Positions 32,655-39,593 of a stretch of 40,743 bases of DNA are shown here, in pieces. Source of the DNA: Bog-473 sp036491435. Lineage in GTDB: Bacteria; Actinomycetota; Acidimicrobiia; Acidimicrobiales; RAAP-2. A program made the translations under genes and the position numbers. Where the stretch lies: assembly GCA_036491435.1 (NCBI GenBank), contig DASXBZ010000152.1, forward strand, positions 1-40,743. The letters are read 5' to 3'. Each line of letters begins with the position of its first letter. Position 1 is the stretch's first letter. The notes beneath the pieces were generated by a model. That model did no database searches and was not told the origin of the DNA. It worked only from the letters and a program-made list of their open reading frames with translations.

Positions 32655-33602
32655 GTGATCGCCGCGGTCTTCGACGCGGGGCTCCCGCCACTGCGGGGGT
32701 CACAGCTCGTCTCCACCCAGTTCGCGTTCGTCCCCACGGCCATGATCGTGGGCGCGCTCGTTCTCTACCTCTGGGGCGTCAAGCGCAACAACGTGTTGCA
32801 CCCCCGCCATCTGTGGTCGGCGGGTAAGACGGCTGCCTGGATCGGCGCGCTCTTCACGACCGGCCTGTCCATCTTCACCTTCGTGGGCGTCTACGACGGC
32901 GAGCTGTTCTGGGTCCACATGGTCCAACACCTGCTCCTCATCATGGTCGCAGCCCCGTTGTTCGCCATCGCCTCACCGATCGAGCTGGGGTGGAGGTCCA
33001 CGACCGGCACGGCCCACATCGCAGTCACCGAGGCCCTGCGCTCAGGGGTAGCCAAGTTCTTCGGACACTGGGCTGTCGCCTTCGTGCTCTACGCGGTATT
33101 GATCCCGATCAGTCACCTGACCAGTTGGTACAACCTCACCCTCGAGAACGGGGGACTGCACAACGCAGAACACCTTGCCTTTCTCGTGGTCGGCTATATG
33201 TTCTGGCGCCAAATCTTCGGGAACGATCCAAATTGCTATCGGCTTCATCCCGCGCTGCAGTTCTTCTATCTCTTCATGGCGATCCCTATCGACACCTTCA
33301 CCGGCCTGTCGCTGGCCGGAGCGACGAAGGAAATGTTCCCGGCATATTTCGCCACCCACCGGACGTGGGGCCCGTCCTACGTCAACGACCTGCACATCGG
33401 CGGCTCCATCATGTGGGTGGTGGGGGACACGCTGATGCTGTGGCCGATGATCCCCGTGGCCCTGCGCTGGATGCGCCGGGAAGAACGCAACGCGGAGCGC
33501 ATCGATCGGGAGCTGGACGCCCGCGCTCTTGCCGAGCAGGGTGACGTCTCTCAGCCGAGATCCATCAACTCCACGCGGACACCGTCAGGATCGGTGCAGT
33601 AG
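32655..33602 (+). CDS. CtaG/caa3-type cytochrome c oxidase assembly membrane protein
   Basis: 315 aa with about seven transmembrane helices. Histidine- and aromatic-rich segments match the CtaG_caa3 family: LFWVHMVQHLLLIMVAAPLF, HLTSWYNLTLENGGLHNAEHLAFLVVGYMFWRQI and DLHIGGSIMWVVGDTLMLWPM. The conserved HMVQH and HNAEH motifs probably bind copper or heme-site metal. Members help assemble aa3/caa3 oxidase; this is family knowledge, since no oxidase genes are nearby. GTG start next to a TACCGT -10. A charged cytoplasmic tail ends in RSINSTRTPSGSVQ, of which the last 17 codons overlap the end of the opposite VOC gene. Confidence 0.87.
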   Translation: MIAAVFDAGLPPLRGSQLVSTQFAFVPTAMIVGALVLYLWGVKRNNVLHPRHLWSAGKTAAWIGALFTTGLSIFTFVGVYDGELFWVHMVQHLLLIMVAAPLFAIASPIELGWRSTTGTAHIAVTEALRSGVAKFFGHWAVAFVLYAVLIPISHLTSWYNLTLENGGLHNAEHLAFLVVGYMFWRQIFGNDPNCYRLHPALQFFYLFMAIPIDTFTGLSLAGATKEMFPAYFATHRTWGPSYVNDLHIGGSIMWVVGDTLMLWPMIPVALRWMRREERNAERIDRELDARALAEQGDVSQPRSINSTRTPSGSVQ

Positions 33603-33997
33603 AGGAACTCGAGCGCGGTTCCGCCGAGGTCGATCGTCGTGCGGCTGGACTCGACGATCGATCCGCCCAATTCGACGACCCTGGCTGCGGTTGCCGCCAC
33701 ATCGTCAACCCTGAACGACAGATGGGTCAACCCCAGCTGGTTCACCGCACGCCGTGTCTGTTCGCCGAAGGGAGTCGGATCGTGGAAGGCGAGGAGTTCG
33801 ATCGCAGAGGGTCCCCGCCGTATGAACTGCGAGGTGACCGCAACGTCGGGCAGGTCCATCAAAGCCGCAAATTCCGATCCGATCTCGTGCGATTCGGCCT
33901 TCTCGAAGCCGAGGGCCCCGCAGTAGAAGGCCAGCGACCGCTCCAGGTCGCTGACGCAGATGCCGAAGTGCGAGAAGGCAGGTCCGCTGTCGTCCAT
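33551..33997 (-). CDS. VOC-family protein (glyoxalase/bleomycin-resistance fold)
   Basis: 148 aa, two babababb VOC units. First half: FSHFGICVSDLERSLAFYCGALGFE and AIELLAFHDP. Second half: LTHLSFRVDDVAATAARVVELGG and FLYCTDPDGVRVELMDLG. The H, E, H, E positions for a divalent metal are all present. Such proteins include glyoxalase I, ring-cleaving dioxygenases and methylmalonyl-CoA epimerase. The divergent acyl-CoA mutase at 34077 makes an epimerase tempting, but the CTDPDGVRVEL ending is the general lyase/dioxygenase type, so I do not assert it. ATG at 33997 chosen since the upstream residues are not protein-like. Its last 52 nt overlap the CtaG-like gene tail-to-tail. Confidence 0.85.
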   Translation of the reverse strand: MDDSGPAFSHFGICVSDLERSLAFYCGALGFEKAESHEIGSEFAALMDLPDVAVTSQFIRRGPSAIELLAFHDPTPFGEQTRRAVNQLGLTHLSFRVDDVAATAARVVELGGSIVESSRTTIDLGGTALEFLYCTDPDGVRVELMDLG

Positions 33998-34063
33998 GGC
34001 CGTAGTCTGTCCTTTCCGGCACCTGTCGCCGAGCCCGTATGGCCCTCCCACCCGGATTCTCCG

Positions 34064-34069
34064 TAATCT
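34064..34069 (+). promoter_or_regulatory. Putative -10 (TAATCT) of the acyl-CoA mutase gene
   Basis: TAATCT seven bases before the GTG at 34077, a near-consensus -10 with leaderless spacing. It is the best of the candidate elements in the window. The 79-nt divergent gap also serves the VOC gene. Confidence 0.5.
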
Positions 34070-34076
34070 CGTAGCC

Positions 34077-35684
34077 GTGACACCGCCGAACAAGGACTCC
34101 CAGAGCGCGCCCGAGCACCACACGGACTCGGGCATCCCCATCCATCCCGTCTACCGCGCTGACGATCTCGCGGACTGGGACCCGACGGCCCAGCTCGGCG
34201 AACCGGGATCGTTCCCTTATACACGGGGTGTCCACCGTGACATGTACCGCTCGAAGCTCTGGACGATGCGGCAGTATGCGGGCTTCGGGTCGGCCGAGGC
34301 GACCAACCTGCGCTTCAAGTTCCTCCTCGACGCGGGACAGACCGGCCTTTCGTGTGCCTTCGACCTCCCCACGCAGATGGGCTACGACTCTGACCACCCG
34401 CGCGCCGAAGGCGAGGTCGGCAAGGTCGGCGTCGCGATCGACTCGCTGGCCGATATGCGTCTCCTGATGGCGGACCTCCCCATGGACAAGGTCACGACCT
34501 CGATGACGATCAATGCCACAGGCGCCATCTTGTTGCTGCTCTACGAGTTGGTCGCCGAGGAGCAGGGCGTGTCGGGCGCCAAGGTCCGAGGAACGATTCA
34601 GAACGACATCTTGAAGGAGTACATCGCGCGGGGTACGTACATCTACCCGCCGCGCCCCTCCATGCGCCTGATCGTCGACACTTTTGCCTATTGCGCCGAG
34701 AACCTTCCCAGTTGGAACACCATTTCGATCTCGGGTTACCACATACGTGAGGCCGGCTCGACGGCCGTGCAGGAGATCGCCTTCACCCTCGCCAACGGCA
34801 TCGCCTACGTCGAGGCCGCCATCGCGGCGGGTATGGACGTCGACGCGTTCGCACCGCGACTGTCGTTCTTCTGGAACGCGCACAACAACCTGTTCGAGGA
34901 GATCGCCAAATACCGCGCCGCCCGACGTATGTGGGCCCGGATCATGACCGAGCGGTTCGGCGCCAAGGACGATCGCTCCAAGATGCTCCGGTTCCACACG
35001 CAGACGGGTGGTTCGACCCTCACGGCCCAGCAGCCGGAGAACAACATCGTCCGCGTCACAGTCCAAACGCTGGCGGCTGCCCTGGGGGGCACGCAGAGCC
35101 TGCACACGAACGGCTTCGACGAGGCTTTGGGCCTGCCGACCGAGCGGGCGGCAAAGATCGCGCTGCGCACCCAGCAGATCGTCGGGTTCGAGTCCGGCCT
35201 GGCCGACACCGTGGACCCGCTGGCTGGCTCCTATTACGTCGAAACGCTGACCGATCAGGTGGAAGAGGGCGCGACCGCTTACCTGGCGCGCATCGACGAG
35301 CTCGGCGGCGCGGTGGCCGCGATCGAGGCGCGCTTCCCGCAGGAGGAGATCGAGGCCGCCGCGTACAGCTTCGCCAAGTCGGTCGACGACGGCGAGAAGG
35401 TCGTGGTTGGTGTCAACCGCTTCACCGACGCGGCGGCGGAGCCGGCCGAGGTCTTCCCGATCGACGTCAAGCTGCAGCAGATCCAGATCGAGCGCACTCG
35501 CTCGGTGCGGGCGGAACGCGACCAAGCCGCGGTGGACCATGCGTTGGCCGACGTGGCCGAGACCGCGAGAGGGGAAGGGAACCTGCTCGTCCCGATGAGG
35601 GCTGCCCTCAAGGCGATGGCAACCCTGGGCGAGGTCTCCGACGTCTTGCGTGGCGAGTTCGGCGTCTATCAACCAGGCGGCTGA
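34077..35684 (+). CDS. B12-dependent acyl-CoA mutase, large subunit (methylmalonyl-CoA mutase-like)
   Basis: 535 aa, the substrate-binding TIM barrel without the C-terminal B12 domain, so it needs a separate small subunit. Conserved segments: SFPYTRGVHRDMYRSKLWTMRQYAGFG, TGLSCAFDLPTQMGYDSDHP, GTIQNDILKEYIARGTYIYPPRPSMRL, ISISGYHIREAGSTAVQE, RLSFFWNAHNNLFEEIAKYRAARRMW and TQSLHTNGFDEALGLPTE. It retains Tyr in DMY and Arg in PSMR, which by motif context are the methylmalonyl-carboxylate contacts (Y89 and R207 in the P. shermanii enzyme). Isobutyryl-CoA mutases have Phe and Gln there. The GTG at 34077 is supported by the -10 at 34064. The GNAT gene follows after 4 nt. The adenosyltransferase at 26176 could supply cofactor. 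Confidence 0.92.
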   Translation: MTPPNKDSQSAPEHHTDSGIPIHPVYRADDLADWDPTAQLGEPGSFPYTRGVHRDMYRSKLWTMRQYAGFGSAEATNLRFKFLLDAGQTGLSCAFDLPTQMGYDSDHPRAEGEVGKVGVAIDSLADMRLLMADLPMDKVTTSMTINATGAILLLLYELVAEEQGVSGAKVRGTIQNDILKEYIARGTYIYPPRPSMRLIVDTFAYCAENLPSWNTISISGYHIREAGSTAVQEIAFTLANGIAYVEAAIAAGMDVDAFAPRLSFFWNAHNNLFEEIAKYRAARRMWARIMTERFGAKDDRSKMLRFHTQTGGSTLTAQQPENNIVRVTVQTLAAALGGTQSLHTNGFDEALGLPTERAAKIALRTQQIVGFESGLADTVDPLAGSYYVETLTDQVEEGATAYLARIDELGGAVAAIEARFPQEEIEAAAYSFAKSVDDGEKVVVGVNRFTDAAAEPAEVFPIDVKLQQIQIERTRSVRAERDQAAVDHALADVAETARGEGNLLVPMRAALKAMATLGEVSDVLRGEFGVYQPGG

Positions 35685-35688
35685 GCGC

Positions 35689-36351
35689 GTGCCAGGGCCG
35701 GGCTCGTTCTGGCCGTTGTTCGACCTCGTCGTCCGCACGCCCCTGCTCGAGCTGCGGCTTCCCAGAGAATCGGAGTTCGCGGCGCTCATCGAGCTGGCGG
35801 ACGGCGGAATCCACGATCCCGACACGATGCCATTCTTCGTCCCGTGGACCGACCTTGAACCTGGGCCGCGCGCCCGCGAAACGGCAAAATGGCTGTGGAG
35901 TCACCGTGCCAACTGGTCGCCCGAAAAGTGGACGTTCACGGCGGGCGTCTTCGTCGCCGGTCGTCCGGTTGGGATGCAGGACATCGGCGCGGAGCACTTT
36001 CGAGCCGTGCGTTCGGTCGAAACGGGATCCTGGCTGGGGCGGGCCTATCAGGGACGGGGCATAGGGCGCGAGATGCGCGAGGCGATCCTGCACCTTGCCT
36101 TTGCGGGCCTCGAAGCCGAGGAGGCACTGAGCGGCGCATTCGAGGACAACGCGGCCTCACTCGCCACGTCTCGGGCCGTGGGCTACCAAGAGAACGGGCA
36201 GGCGAGGGGCCAGCGACGCGACTCGTCCGGTCGCACGCTGCGCTTTCGCATGGGTCGAGATGTTTGGGAGCAACGTCGGCGTGACGACATCGAGATCGTC
36301 GGACTCGAGGACTGTCTCGACATGTTCGTCGGTCCACCGCCCGGGACCTAG
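35689..36351 (+). CDS. GNAT-family N-acetyltransferase
   Basis: 220 aa with GTG start four bases after the mutase stop. Acetyl-CoA-binding pattern: LPRESEFAALIELADGGIHDP at the N-terminus, GVFVAGRPVGMQDIGAE, then GSWLGRAYQGRGIGREMREAILHLAF (motif A, QGRGIG) and GAFEDNAASLATSRAVGYQENG (motif B). The layout resembles RimJ/RimL-type acetyltransferases acting on protein N-termini or small amines, but the acceptor is unknown. Tight spacing to the mutase and to the GT-C-like gene (3 nt) points to an operon without clear metabolic logic. Confidence 0.88.
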   Translation: MPGPGSFWPLFDLVVRTPLLELRLPRESEFAALIELADGGIHDPDTMPFFVPWTDLEPGPRARETAKWLWSHRANWSPEKWTFTAGVFVAGRPVGMQDIGAEHFRAVRSVETGSWLGRAYQGRGIGREMREAILHLAFAGLEAEEALSGAFEDNAASLATSRAVGYQENGQARGQRRDSSGRTLRFRMGRDVWEQRRRDDIEIVGLEDCLDMFVGPPPGT

Positions 36352-36354
36352 CTC

Positions 36355-38112
36355 ATGAGCTCGTCCGGCGGTGGAACTCCCGAGATGATGTCCGCTGGTG
36401 CATCAACCGGCACCATCGTGGAGACCCGGACATCTCCGGAGGCCGTGGCGCCACGGTCCAAGGCTTCGATCAAACCGGTCGTGGCGGTCGTGTTCGTCGC
36501 AGCGATGCTCGCGGTCTTGTACGGGTTGGTCCTGCGGGTATGGCTCCTGGTGGAGCTCCCGGTGTGGGGTGACGAGGCCATCGTCGGGATCATGGCCCGC
36601 GCCATCGATGGCGGGCACTTCACTGCGTTCTACTTGGGGCAGCACTACGGCGGCCTGGAGCCCTACCTGGTGGCCCTGGGCCTGAAGGTCGGGGGAGGCG
36701 GTGAGCCGGCGCTCAACGGCACGCCGGCGCTGCTCGGCGCAGTCGGAGCGATCCTCGTCGGAGCCCTTACCTTCGCCGCAACGAGGAGCCGACCGTTGTC
36801 GTTCGCGGCCACCGGTGCGGTCTGGGTGTGGCCATACGTCGTCATCTGGCAGTCGGTGCGCGAGGGGGGCTTCCGCGAGGCGACCCTGTGCTGCGGGCTC
36901 GTTTCCCTGCTCTGCTGCGTCAGGGTCTACCGCCGTCGGGCCGGACCGGGCACGTTCCTCCTCCTGGGCGGGGCGCTCGGGCTCGGATGGTGGGCCTCTC
37001 CCGAGATCTGGTACTTCGCGCTGCCATGCATCGTGCTGTTGCTTGCCTGGTGGTGGGCTGCCTCACGATCCCTCGCTCCGCGTCGAACGGCGCAGGACAT
37101 TGAGCCGTCTCGATTAGGGGCGCTGGCACTACTCGTCGGAGGTGGTCTCGTCGGTTCGCTCCCGTGGTTGTACGCCAACCTGCACACTGGATTCGCGTCC
37201 CTCAAGAGCAGCTCACTACCTGCGAACGGAGGCGCGACCTACGGAGAGCGGTTGTCCATCTTCTTCCACTACATGCTGCCGTTGCAGCTCGGCGTGCGCT
37301 CGCTTTCGAGCGGTGAATGGGTGGGCGGGAACGTCGTCGGCGAGCTGCTCTACGCCGTCGTGCTCCTCTTAATCGCAGCGGCGTGCGCCCGGGCCGTGTG
37401 GGTCGCCATAAGGGAGCGCACCACGCTCGTCCCGGTGGCCCTGGCATCGGGCGTCGTTGCGTATCCGTTCCTCTACGCCGCCGCTCCGGGGACGGCCTTT
37501 TGGCGCGACGGCCGCTATGGCATCTACATCCCGACTCTTCTCGTCCTGTTGTTCGCTATTTCGCTCGGGACGCTGAAGGCAAAGGGGCCAACGACGAACG
37601 ACAAATCCGATTCCGTCGCACGAGGCGCACTCGTGCTCGCCGCGGTGGGCGTCGTTGCCGCCTTGTGCCTCACCGTGGCCGGCGCACGCACTGCCGGTGT
37701 ACCGGCGGCGTTCTTCACCGCCTGGCGGCAGGGCGACGCCCCGATGGAGCACGTGGTGCAGGCACTGCGACAGCACCACATCACCGCCGCATACGGCGAC
37801 TACTGGACCGCCTACGACCTCGACTTCCTCAGCGGAGGCCGCCCGGCGATCAGCCCATCGCGACTCGACGTCGTCCGCTCGAGGGGGCTCGCCACCGAGG
37901 TGGCGTCCGCCAAGGACCCTGCTTGGCTCTTCTTCGCCCCCGACGAGACCTCACGGGCCGGGGAAGTCTTTGGCAACCCCCAACCCGGGCCTGGGCCCTA
38001 CACGGAGCAGACATTCGAGGCCCACCTCAAGGAACTCGGTATCGATTACACGGTGGTGAAGCTCGGGGTCCTGGACGCAGTCGTGCCGGCTCATCCTCCC
38101 CCCGGACTCTGA
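36355..38112 (+). CDS. Polytopic membrane protein, GT-C glycosyltransferase-like
   Basis: 585 aa. A hydrophilic N-terminus of about 40 residues is followed by a membrane segment (VVAVVFVAAMLAVLYGLVL) and then the first outer loop, ELPVWGDEAIVGIMARAIDGGHFTAFYLGQHYGG. The Asp-Glu in WGDEA is the acidic pair typical of GT39/GT83-type transferases that use polyprenyl-phosphate sugars. About nine further hydrophobic segments and a soluble C-terminus (about 480-585) complete the GT-C plan. It is analogous to, but not clearly homologous with, the protein at 20665. The sugar and acceptor are unknown. ATG three bases after the GNAT stop. Confidence 0.78.
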   Translation: MSSSGGGTPEMMSAGASTGTIVETRTSPEAVAPRSKASIKPVVAVVFVAAMLAVLYGLVLRVWLLVELPVWGDEAIVGIMARAIDGGHFTAFYLGQHYGGLEPYLVALGLKVGGGGEPALNGTPALLGAVGAILVGALTFAATRSRPLSFAATGAVWVWPYVVIWQSVREGGFREATLCCGLVSLLCCVRVYRRRAGPGTFLLLGGALGLGWWASPEIWYFALPCIVLLLAWWWAASRSLAPRRTAQDIEPSRLGALALLVGGGLVGSLPWLYANLHTGFASLKSSSLPANGGATYGERLSIFFHYMLPLQLGVRSLSSGEWVGGNVVGELLYAVVLLLIAAACARAVWVAIRERTTLVPVALASGVVAYPFLYAAAPGTAFWRDGRYGIYIPTLLVLLFAISLGTLKAKGPTTNDKSDSVARGALVLAAVGVVAALCLTVAGARTAGVPAAFFTAWRQGDAPMEHVVQALRQHHITAAYGDYWTAYDLDFLSGGRPAISPSRLDVVRSRGLATEVASAKDPAWLFFAPDETSRAGEVFGNPQPGPGPYTEQTFEAHLKELGIDYTVVKLGVLDAVVPAHPPPGL

Positions 38113-38118
38113 GCGTTT

Positions 38119-38415
38119 TCAGGCGGTGACGATCGTCTCGAAGTGTTCGACGACGGGGAAAGGGTCGTAGAAGTGGTGGAGCGCGGCTCGCCACTCTTCG
38201 TAGGCGGGTGAGCCGCGGAAACCTTGGGTGTGGTCCTCCAAGGTCTCCCACTCGACGAGCAACAGGAAGCGGTTGGCGCGCTCCACGCAGCGCTCCACCC
38301 GGAGCGACGAGAACCCCGGGCTGGAGGCCATGAGGGACTTGGCCTGGCCCATTGCAGCAACGAATTCGAGCTCGCGGCCCGGAATGACCTCGAGCAGCGC
38401 GTGCTCGGTGATCAC
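38119..38415 (-). CDS. Antibiotic biosynthesis monooxygenase (ABM)-domain protein
   Basis: 98 aa ferredoxin-like fold. The ABM pattern is visible in ITEHALLEVIPGRELEFVAAM at the start, SSPGFSSLRVERCVERANRFLLLVEWETLEDHTQGFRGSPAYEEWRA in the middle and HHFYDPFPVVEHFETI at the end. Small ABM proteins include quinol monooxygenases, heme-degrading IsdG-like enzymes and many of unknown role; no heme-binding signature is certain here. GTG start overlaps the stop of the M20 gene (GTGA), so it is coupled to it and probably co-transcribed with the carboxylase. It converges with the GT-C-like gene with 6 nt between. Confidence 0.85.
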   Translation of the reverse strand: MITEHALLEVIPGRELEFVAAMGQAKSLMASSPGFSSLRVERCVERANRFLLLVEWETLEDHTQGFRGSPAYEEWRAALHHFYDPFPVVEHFETIVTA

Positions 38416-39593
38416 GCCTGCCCGAGCAGCCGTTCGCGGAGTGTCGGATCGGCCGCCGCGTCGATGGCCGTCCAGGCCATCGCGATGGCGCCGTCGCGGA
38501 CCGCCGCATCCGCGGAGGGTGTCACACACGCAGCCGCGAACTCGCGCTGGTGGTTGACGGCGCCGTTCGCTTCGATGCCGATCAACGGATGGATCGTGGG
38601 CACGGCCAGCGACACGTTCGCCATATCGGTCGAGAGCGTCGGTTGCGGCGCGCCCGCATCGTCGGCCTCGAAGCGGCGGCCGAGGGCTTCCGCGTTGGCC
38701 CGGTAGGCGGCGAGGAGCGCCGGGTCGGCCTCCATGTGGGAGTATACGGGGGAGAGCTCTTGGTACTCGAGCGTGCAGCCGGTGGCGAGCGCTCCCGCCT
38801 CGAAACAGGCTTCGACGCGAGGACGCAGCGCGGCAAGCCCTTCGGCCGTACGCGAGCGCACCATGTAGCGGGCGGTCATCGTCCCCGGGATCACGTTGGC
38901 GGCGCCCGGGCTCTCCGTGACCACGCCGTGGATCTGATCGCCGGGCCGCAGCTGTTGGCGCAGCACGCCGATCGCCACCTGCGCCACCGTCAGGGCATCC
39001 TGCGCGTTGACCCCCTCCCAGGGGGCCGCCGACGCGTGGGCCTCGCGGCCGCGGTAGCGGATGTCGAAGTGGGCGACGGCCAAGCAGGTCGCCGAGAGCC
39101 ACTCGGAGGGCCACGGGTGCACCATCATCGCGGCATGGACGCCGGTGAAGGCACCGCGTTCGAGCATGAGCACCTTGCCCCCGCCCCCCTCCTCGGCCGG
39201 CGTGCCGAGCACTCGCACTGACAGCCCGAGATCATCGGCCACCGCGGCGAGCGCCAACCCCGCGCCGACGGCGGTGGCCGCGATGATGTTGTGGCCGCAG
39301 GCGTGACCGATGTCGGGGAGCGCGTCGTACTCCGCGCAAACAGCCACGACCAGGTCGCCCGACCCGGAGCGTGACTCGAACGCTGTGTCCAGGTCGTAGA
39401 CGCCTTCTTTGACGACCAGCCCGCCGGCACGCATGGCCTCGGCCACGGCGTGGGCCGAAACCGTTTCGCCGTAGCAGAGCTCGGGGTGGTCGTGGACGAA
39501 GTGGCTGAGAGCAACCAGCTCGTCCAGGCGGCCGTCGACGACCGCAGCCGCGGCGTCCTTAGCTTCAGCGGTTGCGGACGCCCCCGGGGACAC
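38412..39593 (-). CDS. M20-family amidohydrolase/peptidase
   Basis: 393 aa. M20D-type motifs: VHDHPELCYGE near the N-terminus, AEYDALPDIGHACGHNI (metal Cys/His), GTPAEEGGGGK (catalytic Glu pair), MMVHPWP, and a dimerisation domain starting at HFDIRYRGREAHASAAPWEGVNAQDAL. C-terminal STDMANVS and HPLIGIE resemble p-aminobenzoyl-glutamate and indole-amide hydrolases (AbgB/PM20D-like), so it most likely cleaves an N-acyl amino acid or amide; the substrate is not determined. GTG start directly abuts the carboxylase stop, and it overlaps the ABM gene by 4 nt. Confidence 0.9.
   Translation of the reverse strand: MSPGASATAEAKDAAAAVVDGRLDELVALSHFVHDHPELCYGETVSAHAVAEAMRAGGLVVKEGVYDLDTAFESRSGSGDLVVAVCAEYDALPDIGHACGHNIIAATAVGAGLALAAVADDLGLSVRVLGTPAEEGGGGKVLMLERGAFTGVHAAMMVHPWPSEWLSATCLAVAHFDIRYRGREAHASAAPWEGVNAQDALTVAQVAIGVLRQQLRPGDQIHGVVTESPGAANVIPGTMTARYMVRSRTAEGLAALRPRVEACFEAGALATGCTLEYQELSPVYSHMEADPALLAAYRANAEALGRRFEADDAGAPQPTLSTDMANVSLAVPTIHPLIGIEANGAVNHQREFAAACVTPSADAAVRDGAIAMAWTAIDAAADPTLRERLLGQA

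Noticed and set aside
33551..33997. Calling the VOC protein methylmalonyl-CoA epimerase because of the adjacent mutase
   Set aside because: The C-terminal CTDPDGVRVEL pattern is the generic VOC lyase type and I cannot show epimerase-specific residues.
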